Below the pieces are notes generated by a model. It did not search any database and was not told where the DNA came from. It worked only from the letters and a program-made list of their open reading frames with translations. Of a stretch of DNA of 64,000 bases, positions 8,198 to 17,043 are shown one piece after another. Made by a program: the position numbers and the translations under genes. Numbering within the stretch: the first letter of the stretch is position 1; each line of letters begins with the position of its first letter. Origin of the DNA: a virus; the IMG/VR virus record IMGVR_UViG_3300028840_002073, positions 1 through 64,000 of that record. One strand, written 5' to 3'.

Positions 8198-9451
8198 CTA
8201 CGTGCCCAGGATCGGGTCCGTGAGGCCCTCGAGCCGCGAGCTCGACCGCGGCATGGTGTTGATCTGGTTCTCGACGCAGCCCACGTAGGCCAGGAACCCG
8301 GCCTTGTGACCCCCCGACGTCGGGATCATCTTCAGCAGGGCATCGTCGTCGATCCAGTCGACGTCCATCGCGGTGTACCGACCGAACACCTCCCAGCAGA
8401 GGAAGTAGATCCGACCGGGCTCGATGTCGAAGTCGACCTCGAGCTTCATGTTGACGCCGGGGTAGATGATCTGGAGCGAGTCCTCGTCGTACCCCACGGT
8501 GTACTTCGGCGCGGACCCGGTCGGACCGGGGTAGCGCCGCTCGGCCTGGATGAACTCGACGTACTTCCGGGCCTGACCGGTGTTGGTGAGCGCACGGGTG
8601 ACCCGCTTGCCCGTCTCCCTGCGCGGCAGGTCGATGGTCTGCAGGATCATCTGCTCGGTCAGGTCGTTGTTGCCCGCGTCCTCGACGAACGAGTTGAGCT
8701 CCGGGTAGGTCGAACGGGACTGGCCGAAGATGGACGCGGCGTCCGAGGCGTCACCGATGATCTGCGGGAGGGTCCAGATGGACCGCCCGGAGGTGCCGGT
8801 GATGTAGACCTCGTCGCCGGCCGCGATGGCCGCGTCGTCCGCGCCGGAGTACGTGATGACGTTCGTGTCGCGGTTCAGGACGGTGATGGTCCGGTTGACG
8901 GCGGTGCGGAGGGCCCCGCCGGGGATCTTGAAGTCGATCCGCATGTTCTTGTTGAGAAGCAGGTTGCCCAGCGGCGTCGCCAGGGTCACGGTGCTCGACC
9001 CGTCGTTGGTCGAGACGTAGCCCAGGATGGCGCCGTAGGAGCCGGCGTAGACCTTGTTGATGTACTTGCCGAGTTCCGCGACGGTGTTCTCGACGCGGTC
9101 GGCCATGATGCCGCCCTGGTTGAAGGTGCCCACCTTGGACTTGGCGGCGACCTTGGTCTTGACACCGATCTGGAACGAGCCGGTGAACAGTTCCGGGGTC
9201 ACTTCGCCCTGCACGCGGGTGGGGTCGATGGGCGACGGGAAGTCGCCCACGTCGGCGATGAGGCCGACGTTCCAGGCGGACGCGATCCCCAGCGGGAACT
9301 TGGCGATCCCGTCGTTCATGACGAGATCGACCCGCTGAAGGTCACGCCTGTACTTCGTCTCCTTGTTGACGGGCTCCTCGAACGTCCCCGGGGGGTATGC
9401 GTTCTTGAGCTCGGTGGTGATGTCTTCGAATGCTCCTGGGGTGGTGGCCAT
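8198..9451 (-). CDS. major capsid protein (HK97 fold expected)
   Basis: This encodes 417 residues with an ATG at 9451. The pattern fits phage major capsid proteins: an N-arm (MATTPGAFEDITTELKNAYP), an E-loop-like beta region, a spine helix and a long beta-rich P/A-domain half ending in LEVDFDIEPGRIYFLCWEVFG and a Thr/Arg tail. Length and position directly after the scaffold gene support the call. A strong hairpin pair follows the gene. No protease motif or obvious propeptide was seen, so a separate scaffold is likely used instead. Confidence 0.85.
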   Translation of the reverse strand: MATTPGAFEDITTELKNAYPPGTFEEPVNKETKYRRDLQRVDLVMNDGIAKFPLGIASAWNVGLIADVGDFPSPIDPTRVQGEVTPELFTGSFQIGVKTKVAAKSKVGTFNQGGIMADRVENTVAELGKYINKVYAGSYGAILGYVSTNDGSSTVTLATPLGNLLLNKNMRIDFKIPGGALRTAVNRTITVLNRDTNVITYSGADDAAIAAGDEVYITGTSGRSIWTLPQIIGDASDAASIFGQSRSTYPELNSFVEDAGNNDLTEQMILQTIDLPRRETGKRVTRALTNTGQARKYVEFIQAERRYPGPTGSAPKYTVGYDEDSLQIIYPGVNMKLEVDFDIEPGRIYFLCWEVFGRYTAMDVDWIDDDALLKMIPTSGGHKAGFLAYVGCVENQINTMPRSSSRLEGLTDPILGT

Positions 9452-9466
9452 TGTCGTTCTCTAGGA

Positions 9467-10600
9467 CTACAGACCTCTCTCGCGCAGGTACTTTCTGGCC
9501 CTGAGCATCTGAGGGGTCGTGTCGCCCGTGGACATGAGAGAAGGCGGAACCGGAGGCTTCTTCGCCACCGGCACCGGCTTGTTTGCGTTCTTGCCGGTCA
9601 CCTTCCGCTTCTCAGCCGAACGCTTCTCGAAGCGGGTCCTCGACACCAGGTCGCGGTCGGTGAGGTACTCCTTGACGTAGGACTCCACCATCTGGGGGAC
9701 GTCGAGGTCCTCCAGGTCGGTGTCGCCCTGATTCATCAAGTCGACCATCATCGCGCGGTTGACGTGGTTCCAGAGAGACTGTCGGAACCGCTCCTCGGGG
9801 GGAGCGTCCAGTCCGTCTGCCGTCTTGGTGATGAGGGTATCCACGTACTTCGGGAATTCGGCGTTGAAGCGGGCGGTCTTCGCCTGCTCGCTCTTTTCGG
9901 TTGACCTCTGCTGTTTCGCTGCCTTGATGAGCCAGTCCTTGTCGGTGAGGAGTCGCTCCATGTCGAAGGCGTAGCCCTCGCGCTTGTCGTTGAGGTTTCC
10001 GTACCGATCAATGACCGACTGTCGCTTGCCTTGCGCCGCCTCGAGCTGGGCCTTGAGACTCTCCTTCCGGTACTCGTCGTCCGAATCTTCGAGCCTGGCT
10101 TCGATCTTGGCGATGTTCTTGTCGGCGTCAGCGAGCTTGACCAGGACTTCCTGCTGCTGCTTCTCTGCTGTCTGGTCTTTCTGATAGAGGGTCTGGATGC
10201 GCTTGTCGAGGGCCTCGATCTGAGGAGTGGACGGGGGCTCGTCGGGTTCCTCGGGCTCCGGGGGCTCCTCCTTGGCGAGTTGCTCCCTGAGTTCCTCGTT
10301 CTCCCGAGCGACACGAGAGGCGTAGTTCTTCGCCTCCCAATACTGATCGCCAACCTGGGCCCGCAACTCCTTGTCGGAGAGGTTCGGGTACTTGGCCCGC
10401 AGGGCCTTCCAGGACTCGGCGTCTTCTTCCTCGGCTGCTCCTTCAGTCGTGGCGTCTTCCGGTTCGGCTTCGGCCTCACCTTCGGCGCCAGGGACCTCGA
10501 TTTCGTCTCCGTCTTCGGTGGGGGGCGTCCCCGTCATGTCCTCGGGCGCACCATCAGAGGGCGTCTCGGTGGCTGCGTCGAGGTTTCCGTTTTCCTTCAT
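9467..10600 (-). CDS. scaffolding protein
   Basis: This encodes 377 residues with GGAGG before the ATG at 10600. The first 90 residues are very acidic and low in complexity (Glu/Asp/Ala/Pro/Thr). The middle is long Glu/Gln/Lys/Arg helices, and the C-terminus is short and basic (MLRARKYLRERGL) where it can contact capsid subunits. This is the usual scaffold architecture. It sits immediately upstream of the major capsid gene in transcription order. Confidence 0.8.
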   Translation of the reverse strand: MKENGNLDAATETPSDGAPEDMTGTPPTEDGDEIEVPGAEGEAEAEPEDATTEGAAEEEDAESWKALRAKYPNLSDKELRAQVGDQYWEAKNYASRVARENEELREQLAKEEPPEPEEPDEPPSTPQIEALDKRIQTLYQKDQTAEKQQQEVLVKLADADKNIAKIEARLEDSDDEYRKESLKAQLEAAQGKRQSVIDRYGNLNDKREGYAFDMERLLTDKDWLIKAAKQQRSTEKSEQAKTARFNAEFPKYVDTLITKTADGLDAPPEERFRQSLWNHVNRAMMVDLMNQGDTDLEDLDVPQMVESYVKEYLTDRDLVSRTRFEKRSAEKRKVTGKNANKPVPVAKKPPVPPSLMSTGDTTPQMLRARKYLRERGL

Positions 10601-10674
10601 CTCAACCTCCGCGGGGCGACCGCGTACTTGCTACGTCGTGGTACGATTCGTCTCGGGCAGGGTGTGGTATGGGA

Positions 10675-10708
10675 GCCGACACCCGGGACCCACCTGGGGA
10701 TTGTCGGC
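10675..10708 (-). other. intergenic hairpin between groES-like and scaffold genes
   Basis: GCCGACA (10675-10681) and TGTCGGC (10702-10708) form a perfect 7-bp stem within the 128-bp gap 10601-10728. No T tract follows on the minus strand. It could be an attenuator or RNA-processing site that sets scaffold expression relative to the co-chaperonin. No clear promoter was seen in the gap. Confidence 0.35.
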
Positions 10709-10728
10709 CCCTGCCCCTTCCATCCTTC

Positions 10729-11034
10729 TCAGTCTCCTCCCGCCACATCCCGGAACGCGAGAATCTCGTCCTCACGGAGGATGATGATGCTGTCGTCGTC
10801 CGGCTCCAGGTTGATACCGGCGTGCTCGTGGAACAGGACCTCCTGGCCGACCTGAACGACCAGGGGGATGGGGTAGGACAGCCCCGGAACGAGTCGGCCC
10901 GTACCGACCTTCAGGATGATGCCCTTGTTCTTCAGAGTCTCGTGGGCGGGCGCAACGTCGATACCCGCGATGGCCTTGTCGGGCGCGTGCCGTTGCACCA
11001 CGATCTTGTCGTACAGCGTGTTCCAGTCCGTCAC
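10729..11034 (-). CDS. groES-like: GroES-like co-chaperonin (Cpn10)
   Basis: This encodes 101 residues from GTG 11034 with GGGAGG upstream. It follows the Cpn10 fold order: a first strand with YDKIVVQRH, a mobile-loop segment around GIDVAP, then KGIILKVGTGR, VQVGQEVLFHEHAGINL and the diagnostic C-terminal SIIILREDEILAF. It should cap a host GroEL ring so that capsid subunits can fold, as T4 gp31 does. It is encoded directly before the scaffold and major capsid genes. The mobile-loop tripeptide reads I-D-V instead of the host I-V-L type, which may tune GroEL affinity. Confidence 0.9.
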   Translation of the reverse strand: MTDWNTLYDKIVVQRHAPDKAIAGIDVAPAHETLKNKGIILKVGTGRLVPGLSYPIPLVVQVGQEVLFHEHAGINLEPDDDSIIILREDEILAFRDVAGGD

Positions 11035-11043
11035 GTAGCCTCC

Positions 11044-11550
11044 CTACTGGCTATCGTCGTCGCTCTCGCCCTTCTTCTTCTTCTTCTCTCGGGCCGCCAC
11101 GTCTCCGATGCCACCGGTTGGCTTGGCGGCGGCGGTGCCCTGGAGCTTCTCTCTGGTGGCGGCGCGGGCCACGTCCTTCTCGACCTTCTCGAGTCGGCGC
11201 CGCTCGCCCCGCTCGTGGAGGCTGGTGCCGCGCCCGCCCTTGCTTGTCTTGGTCACGGTGCGCCCGCCGAGGGCCTTCGCCCCGGCCGACGCCGGCTGGC
11301 CCTCCGAGCTCCGCGGCGCCTTCGCCTTCGGCGTCTCCTTCGGGGCCTCGGTCTTCGCGGGGGCCTTCTGCTTGGAGGACTTCACGAACTCGCCCCACGC
11401 CTTCTTCCCGGCCGGCGAGGAGGCCCAGGCCTTGTACGCCTCGCGGGACTTCACCGCGTCGGCTGAGATCCCGGTCTTGTACTTCTTGCCGGTGGTCCGC
11501 TCGTAGACACCGATGGCGTCCTGGGCGGTGTGCTTCTTCTTCTCGGCCAT
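11044..11550 (-). CDS. basic, Lys/Ala-rich late protein
   Basis: This encodes 168 residues with GGGAGG before the ATG at 11550. It begins with a possible small helical domain (TAQDAIGVYERTTGKKYKTG, then KAWASSPAGKKAWGEFVKSSK). A low-complexity Lys/Ala/Pro stretch follows, and the end is KKKKKGESDDDSQ. It is probably disordered and nucleic-acid binding. The neighbours are portal-adjacent small genes and the co-chaperonin. It may be a minor head protein. Confidence 0.6.
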   Translation of the reverse strand: MAEKKKHTAQDAIGVYERTTGKKYKTGISADAVKSREAYKAWASSPAGKKAWGEFVKSSKQKAPAKTEAPKETPKAKAPRSSEGQPASAGAKALGGRTVTKTSKGGRGTSLHERGERRRLEKVEKDVARAATREKLQGTAAAKPTGGIGDVAAREKKKKKGESDDDSQ

Positions 11551-11551
11551 C

Positions 11552-11845
11552 TCACTTCCTCCCGAAGCTGACTTCCCCCGACTCGACCTTCAGGTTCTTC
11601 TTCTTCCCCTTCACCGCAGGACGCTCGACCTCGTGGAGGGAACCCTTCCGGAGGGCCTGGTGCCCCCCATGGGTTCGCAGGCTGCCCTCGCTGTCGCCCA
11701 TGTCGATGCTGTCGCCGCCGTAGACCTTCGTCCCGACCGGGGCCTTCTCCCACTTCCTCTGTCCCGCCCGCCTCACCCGTGGCGTCCCGCCCTTGAGGAG
11801 CGAGATCGTGCCGATGGCAGCAGCCGCATCCTTGGCGCTAGGCAT
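11552..11845 (-). CDS. small basic late protein
   Basis: This encodes 97 residues and starts inside the end of the previous gene (8-bp overlap). It contains the Gly-rich strand segments VGTKVYGGDSIDMGDSEGS and a Lys-rich tail KGKKKNLKVESGEV. No family was recognised. It belongs to the chain of small basic genes between portal and scaffold. Confidence 0.55.
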   Translation of the reverse strand: MPSAKDAAAAIGTISLLKGGTPRVRRAGQRKWEKAPVGTKVYGGDSIDMGDSEGSLRTHGGHQALRKGSLHEVERPAVKGKKKNLKVESGEVSFGRK

Positions 11846-12008
11846 GGATCTTCCTCTCCATCCGGCGCCCCTTCTTCGTCACCTTCGAGCCCTTCATGGC
11901 GCCCATTGAATTCATGATCGCGTAGGCCGACTCCTCTGCCGAACGCCCCTTGTAGGAGGGCTTGCCCCGAAGGCTGGCGACGATCTGTCGCTTCAGCTTC
12001 TCGGGCAT
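11838..12008 (-). CDS. small virion-region protein
   Basis: This encodes 56 residues (MPEKLKRQIVASLRGKP...). The ATG at 12008 shares a base with the preceding stop as TGATG, and the TAG at 11838 overlaps the next start. Segments such as PEKLKRQIVASL and SAEESAYAIMNS match a helical pattern common in tiny phage proteins encoded near portal genes. The C-terminus is very basic (KKGRRMERKIHA). Confidence 0.6.
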   Translation of the reverse strand: MPEKLKRQIVASLRGKPSYKGRSAEESAYAIMNSMGAMKGSKVTKKGRRMERKIHA

Positions 12009-12202
12009 CACCGTCTCTGGAGGCGCATCCTCATGGCCTCGCCGGCCTGCCCGGCGGTGGCCCGGCCCCGCCGGCCCTGGCGGGGCTTCGGTCGTCCCGC
12101 GCCCGGAGCTCGTGGCGCTCCGGAGGGCGGGGTGGTGCCGCCGGGCTGGTACGTGCCCTGCGGTCGGCCAGGTGGCATCCGGCGGTCGAGAGCTGGCTTC
12201 AT
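12008..12202 (-). CDS. small Pro/Gly/Arg-rich protein
   Basis: This encodes 64 residues joined to both neighbours by overlaps (ATGA upstream, TGATG downstream). It is dominated by Pro, Gly, Arg and Ala with no predicted fold. Conservation of the overlaps argues that it is translated. A disordered nucleic-acid-binding tail or scaffold-like helper is possible. Confidence 0.5.
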   Translation of the reverse strand: MKPALDRRMPPGRPQGTYQPGGTTPPSGAPRAPGAGRPKPRQGRRGRATAGQAGEAMRMRLQRR

Positions 12203-12471
12203 CGCGTGTACTCCCTCAGTCCCTTCTCCATGCTCTTGGAGAGCGCCTGGGCCGCCTCGTTCGCCGACCGGCGCTTCGAGATCCGCTTGCCCCGCTTCCG
12301 GGGATGCGACACGACCGGCCCCGGACGGGTCTGCTCGTCGTAGTAGCTCGTCTCGTTGGCCTCGAGACGGTCGTAGTCCTTCCGGTTGTGAGCCGGGGGG
12401 ACCCGGTGGTCATCCGAGGGCAGGGAGGTGTGCCCCTTGTCCCTCATGTTTCCGTGCATCTTTCCCTTCAT
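12199..12471 (-). CDS. small charged portal-adjacent protein
   Basis: This encodes 90 residues with an ATG at 12471, ten bases after the portal stop. The first half is His/Asp-rich (DKGHTSLPSDDHRVPP) and the second is a basic helix (RKRGKRISKRRSANEAAQALSKSMEK). No family was recognised. It is the first of several small basic proteins between portal and co-chaperonin. Confidence 0.6.
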   Translation of the reverse strand: MKGKMHGNMRDKGHTSLPSDDHRVPPAHNRKDYDRLEANETSYYDEQTRPGPVVSHPRKRGKRISKRRSANEAAQALSKSMEKGLREYTR

Positions 12472-12480
12472 CGCGTCCTC

Positions 12481-15255
12481 CTACGCGGCCGGCGGCGCGG
12501 GCTCTGGCGCGGGCTCTGCCCCCCCCGCGGCCGGTTCGCCCCCGGCGGGAGCCCCCATCGGCGCACCCTGCTCCATGACACTCAGCCTGTACGACTCGAT
12601 CACGGCTCGCATCTCCATGAGCTTCTGGAGCTCGACGAGCCGCTTGGCCTCCACTCCGAGACGCTTCCCGGAGTCCTTCTCCCCGGTGACCGCCCGCATC
12701 GCCGGACGGAGGGTCGGGAGCATCCGCATCCAGACCTCCATGATGCGAAGGTGCATCGCCTCGGGGAGGAACCCGCCATCGGGCGGCGGCGGGAACTCCT
12801 CCATGATGGGCTTGTGCGGCGGCTCGGGCAGATCCATCGGCTCGGCACCAGGGGGCGCCGACTGCAACGCCTCGGAGTGGCTCTCGGCGGCCTTCTGGTA
12901 GTCCGCCGTGGCGGCCTCGACGAGCTCCTTGCCCTCCTCGTAGATCGTCCCCCACTCGCCGGGGTCCGCGGGTCCGTAGATCGGCTTCTGCGCGATCTCC
13001 TGGAGCTCGATCTGCCCCTTGAACTCCTCCCAGTTGGCGAGCTGCGGGATGACCTCGTCCCATTGGGCCTGGCGCTGCATGATGATGCACTCGTCCGAGA
13101 ACCACCGCTTCGCCAGGACTGCGTACCAGATGACGGGATGCTCGATCGTCGGATCCGGAGTGTGGATGCTGTCCTCGTGGACGAAGTCGCTCCACGCCTC
13201 CTCGGCGCGGGTGACCTGGAGGTGGTCCCTCTCGTTCAGGTCCTTCGGGAGCCGCATCAGCTCGAGGATGCGGTCGACCTGGTCGGGCGAGGACGGCATG
13301 ACGATCCCAAGCTGCATGGCCTCGGCGGTGGCCTCCTTGTTGTAGAGGGTCTGGTCGTAGCCTGCCCTGGCGGTGAGCTTCACGCGCATCGTCCCGAGAA
13401 GGTCGGTGCCGGTGTAGGACTTCTTCTCGTAGACCCCACCGTCCCGCTGGATCTCGTAGGTGGCGTCCTCCTTGCGGAAGCCCCACGCCATGCCCAGGAC
13501 GTGCTCGAAGGCAGACTCGAACATCCTCGTCAGCGACCGTTCGCGGGGCCCGCGCTTCTGGCCCGCCTCCTCCGAGAGGAGCATCAGGCCGGAGGTGGTC
13601 TTCACGGATCCGGGAGACTGGCCGACCTCGATGTCCTGGGGGGCCCCCACCATCTGGGCGTCACGCAGCGTGTTGTCCCGCTCCGTCATGTACGGGCTGC
13701 CGGCGATGGCCTGGCCCGGGTAGAGGCCAGCCTGCGGGGTCCAGTTCGGGTCGACCGGGTCGTAGTAGATACAGGTGAACGACCCCTGCACGTCGTCTCG
13801 GGTGTAGAGCGTCGTCCCCTCGGGCAGCCACATATTCGGCTTGCCCCGCTCGCGGATGTCCACCATCTGCGCGTCCAGCTCGTTGAGGCGGCGCTGGATC
13901 GGCACCAGGTCGTCCACGACCGTGCGGGCCCAGAAGTTCTTGGGCCACCGCTTGAACCGGGCAAAGTGGTACTTCACCCGCGCGATCTTCTGGGGGCCGT
14001 CCTCGCCCTCGACCTCGACCATCAAGGGCTTCTTCGTGATCTGCTCGCCCACCGAGGCGAAGACCGCGCCCTGCTCTAGGCCGGGGATGTGCGGCTGGGG
14101 CTGGACGATGACCTCCCGCAGCTTCGCGTGGTTGTAGTAGGACTCGTACCCCGTCGAGAGGTTGTAGCCCATGTAGCCCGACAGGAGCGGCTCGGAGTAG
14201 ATCGGGTTGTACCGGATCAGCTCTCGCGGCTCCTCGGGCCGGAGCTTGTCGGCGAACTCCGGGTAGCGGAGGGCGATGTACTCGAGGGACCGGATCGAAG
14301 TCTGCTGGTTGATGGTCTGCTCGTGGGGCTCGACGTTGATGCCACCGTTCTCGGGGAAGTACTCGTGGAGGGACACGACCTCGATGGCCGACTCCCCGGT
14401 GGGCACGAACATCCCGAGTTGCCGGCCGAAGGCGTCCTTCTCCGAGGCCTCGGACTCGTTGATCGGGTAGGACGAGAGCTCGTGGACCTCCTGGCAGAAG
14501 GGGCAGTTCCGCAACTCGACCATCTTGATCCCGCGCGGGTGGAGGGCCGAGGCCTCACCCGACTTGGGATCGACGTCCATGAGCGTCTCCTTGTGCATGA
14601 GATCCATGGGCCCGTTCGGTGTGGGCGCACCCACGGTGGCGAAGGCCCGGGGGACCTGGCGCGACGCGAACCGGGCGCCGCACCCGGGACAGGTGGCTGT
14701 CTCTCCGGAGGAGATGAGCGACACCTCCGTGTCGTTCTCGTCCCACCAGGTCCGCAGGATCGAGACGGCGTCGATCAGCAGATTGAAGCTCAGGTCCTCC
14801 CGCTTCTGCTCCCACAGCACCTTGCCCGTCTCCCACTTCAGGATGTCGGTGGCCAGGCGCGCCGCGGCCATCCACTCGGGCTGGTTCTTCCCGGGCTCGG
14901 CCTCGGGGACGAACTCCTTGCGGCCCAGGCGGGCGATCTCGTTGTCCACGGTGGGCGAGATGATGTTGGTGACCGGCCGGGGGAAGGCGGCGACGCTGTT
15001 CCGGTAGACCTCACGGAAGTGGTAGACCCCGTTCCCGGGGGCCAGCTCGGCCCTCGCCTCGATCCACTGCCGGCCGAGGTAGAACCAGAGATTCAGGGCG
15101 GCCCGCTGGGTGTGGTAGCGGCGGCGGTGCGACATGATGTTCATGTGCCGCTCCATCCATCCCCGCACGTCCTCGTCGCTGGAGTTCAGCGTCGGGAGGG
15201 CGAGCCAGGTGTCCTTCTGCTTCGCCGGCTGGATGGACGTCGCCGCTTGGGTCAT
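12481..15255 (-). CDS. portal protein with zinc-ribbon insertion
   Basis: This encodes 924 residues; the ATG at 15255 overlaps the upstream stop as TGATG, with a GTG one codon earlier as an alternative. It is a P22-size portal. The N-terminal helical part has a RYHTQRAALNLWFYLGRQW segment, then PRPVTNIISPTVDNEIARLGRKEF. A clip/stem/crown order follows, with a long helical C-terminus ending in an Ala/Pro-rich tail. Two Cys pairs, CPGC near residue 188 and CPFC near 252, bracket about 60 extra residues and should hold zinc. It lies between terminase and head genes. Confidence 0.85.
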   Translation of the reverse strand: MTQAATSIQPAKQKDTWLALPTLNSSDEDVRGWMERHMNIMSHRRRYHTQRAALNLWFYLGRQWIEARAELAPGNGVYHFREVYRNSVAAFPRPVTNIISPTVDNEIARLGRKEFVPEAEPGKNQPEWMAAARLATDILKWETGKVLWEQKREDLSFNLLIDAVSILRTWWDENDTEVSLISSGETATCPGCGARFASRQVPRAFATVGAPTPNGPMDLMHKETLMDVDPKSGEASALHPRGIKMVELRNCPFCQEVHELSSYPINESEASEKDAFGRQLGMFVPTGESAIEVVSLHEYFPENGGINVEPHEQTINQQTSIRSLEYIALRYPEFADKLRPEEPRELIRYNPIYSEPLLSGYMGYNLSTGYESYYNHAKLREVIVQPQPHIPGLEQGAVFASVGEQITKKPLMVEVEGEDGPQKIARVKYHFARFKRWPKNFWARTVVDDLVPIQRRLNELDAQMVDIRERGKPNMWLPEGTTLYTRDDVQGSFTCIYYDPVDPNWTPQAGLYPGQAIAGSPYMTERDNTLRDAQMVGAPQDIEVGQSPGSVKTTSGLMLLSEEAGQKRGPRERSLTRMFESAFEHVLGMAWGFRKEDATYEIQRDGGVYEKKSYTGTDLLGTMRVKLTARAGYDQTLYNKEATAEAMQLGIVMPSSPDQVDRILELMRLPKDLNERDHLQVTRAEEAWSDFVHEDSIHTPDPTIEHPVIWYAVLAKRWFSDECIIMQRQAQWDEVIPQLANWEEFKGQIELQEIAQKPIYGPADPGEWGTIYEEGKELVEAATADYQKAAESHSEALQSAPPGAEPMDLPEPPHKPIMEEFPPPPDGGFLPEAMHLRIMEVWMRMLPTLRPAMRAVTGEKDSGKRLGVEAKRLVELQKLMEMRAVIESYRLSVMEQGAPMGAPAGGEPAAGGAEPAPEPAPPAA

Positions 15256-15515
15256 CACTCAACCTCGATTGCGGGCTTTCCCGGCGGGCGCTCGTAGCCC
15301 GGGTACTGAGGCAGCGGAACGGAGGGAGGAACCACCTTCGCCGGGTCGATGGGCCGCGGCGGCCGGAGGCGGCGGTCGATTCCCGGGTCGGCGATCTCCG
15401 TGAGCCGCTTCGTCAGCGTCTCGTTCTGCCGGTGAACCTGCTCGAGCTCGGCCCGGAGGTGGGTGATCTCCTCCCGCCTGGCCTCGCATCCTTCGCACTT
15501 CTTGAACCAGCCCAT
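15255..15515 (-). CDS. small CxxC coiled-coil protein between terminase and portal
   Basis: This encodes 86 residues. The N-terminus MGWFKKCEGCEARREEI carries a CxxC pair, then a heptad-like helix (THLRAELEQVHRQNETLTKRL), then a Pro-rich tail. Similar short CxxC/coiled-coil proteins are common at this position in phage packaging operons. It may dimerise and bridge terminase and portal, which is inferred. Confidence 0.65.
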   Translation of the reverse strand: MGWFKKCEGCEARREEITHLRAELEQVHRQNETLTKRLTEIADPGIDRRLRPPRPIDPAKVVPPSVPLPQYPGYERPPGKPAIEVE

Positions 15516-15525
15516 CCCTTCCCCC

Positions 15526-17043
15526 CTACTGCAAGCCCGGAAACTGCATCTGCCGCGGGTCGTGCTTCTGCGCCGCGGCGATCTTGCCCTGGATCTTCTC
15601 GCGGAGCTCGTGGGCCAGGAGCTCCTTGTTGTTCGTCGGCAGGGCCTCGGCGGCGATCCGCTCCTGGGTGTTCTCCCAGCCCCAGGACCTCGGCATCAGG
15701 TGGGTGATCGCCTGGACCATGGCGTCCACCATGTCGTCGTGCGTCCCGTGCGGGAACTGCGCCGCCTCGTCCACCAGCGTGGCCGCCCAGGACACCCCGC
15801 GGGGCAGCCAGGCCTGGCCGCGCTCGATGACGGCGGCCACGGAGTTCACGCCCCAGTGGAGCCGCGTCTCCTTCGACTTGCCCTTGGTCCCGACCGGGGT
15901 GATTCCTCGCATCTCGCGCTGGAGGAGCTGGATGATGGCGAAGCCGGAGGCCGACCGCTCGATGAGCTTCGTCCTGGCCTGCGGGTACTGCTCGCAGATT
16001 TGCTTGATGGCGCGGATCGTCTCCGGCGTGTCGAGGCGCTGGCGCACACAGTCGAGGGCGTAGAAGTCCCGGCCCAGCCGGCCCCACACCTGGCCGACGA
16101 CGTAGTCCGAGGAGTCGGCGTTGTCGAAGGTGGGGTCCCAGCTCTGGATGATCTGGTCGAACTCGTCCAGCTTCGGGGCGGTGTCGTACCACTTCCACCA
16201 GAGCCGCTTGATGCCGGCGCCCTCGGGCGGCGACGGGTTCTGCTGGTACAGGGACTCGAAGACGCGCGAGCCCATCTGCGCCCGCTTGTTCTCGAGTTCG
16301 ACCTCATCGAAGCGATCCGGCCAGAGGGCCTCGCCCTCCTCCCGTCCCAGCGGGTCCTCGTGCCCGGCCAGGGCGGCGAGGTTGAGGATGCGCCAGTACT
16401 TCGCCTCGGGGCTGGCGAGGATGCGCCCGGCCAGGTCGTCCTCGTGCCACCGGGTCAGGATGAGGATGAGGACGGCTTGGGGCTCCTCGCGCGAGAGGAA
16501 GGTGCTCTGCCACCACTCCCAGAGGTTCTCGCGCATCCGTTCGGAGGCGGCCTCCTCGGCGTTCTTGATCGGGTCGTCGATGATGCCGAGCTTGAAGCCC
16601 TTACCGGTGATCGGCCCGCCGACGCCGGCCGTCGTCATCCCGCCCCGCTGCGGTGTCTCCCATCGGTGGGCGGCCCGGGAGTCCTCGACTATCTTCGTGC
16701 CGAGGATCGGGTAGAGCTCCTCGGTGGTCCGGCGGGCCAGGCGGCCCCACTTCGCGGCGAACTCTGCCTCGTAGCTGCAGAGGATGATCGGGGTGGACGG
16801 GTCCAGGGAGAGGGCCCAGACCGGAGTCCAATGGGAGCACAGCTCGCTCTTGCCGTGCCGCGGGGGCATGGTCACCATGAGCCGGCGGGGGTGGCCGGGG
16901 CGGCGGGCGACCAGGTCGACTATCTCCTGGGAGAGGAGCTCGAGGTGTGGCGCGTGAACGTAGGGCCGGGGCATGTTGCGCGTCGCCGTGGTGGCGAGCG
17001 CCAGGGGGCTCAGGAGGTGAGCGTAGTCAGTTTCGTGAATCAT
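15526..17043 (-). CDS. terL: terminase large subunit
   Basis: This encodes 505 residues. The ATPase part has Walker A PPRHGKSE (about 60-67), Walker B LGIIDDP (about 152-158) and a motif-III-like LILTRW (about 193-199). The RNase H-fold nuclease has Asp303 in SWDPTFDNADSSD, Glu362 in IERSASG and HDDMVDA at about 435-441. It drives DNA into the prohead and cuts it. Start and end overlap the small-subunit gene by 17 bp. The set is complete, so the protein should be active. Confidence 0.95.
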   Translation of the reverse strand: MIHETDYAHLLSPLALATTATRNMPRPYVHAPHLELLSQEIVDLVARRPGHPRRLMVTMPPRHGKSELCSHWTPVWALSLDPSTPIILCSYEAEFAAKWGRLARRTTEELYPILGTKIVEDSRAAHRWETPQRGGMTTAGVGGPITGKGFKLGIIDDPIKNAEEAASERMRENLWEWWQSTFLSREEPQAVLILILTRWHEDDLAGRILASPEAKYWRILNLAALAGHEDPLGREEGEALWPDRFDEVELENKRAQMGSRVFESLYQQNPSPPEGAGIKRLWWKWYDTAPKLDEFDQIIQSWDPTFDNADSSDYVVGQVWGRLGRDFYALDCVRQRLDTPETIRAIKQICEQYPQARTKLIERSASGFAIIQLLQREMRGITPVGTKGKSKETRLHWGVNSVAAVIERGQAWLPRGVSWAATLVDEAAQFPHGTHDDMVDAMVQAITHLMPRSWGWENTQERIAAEALPTNNKELLAHELREKIQGKIAAAQKHDPRQMQFPGLQ

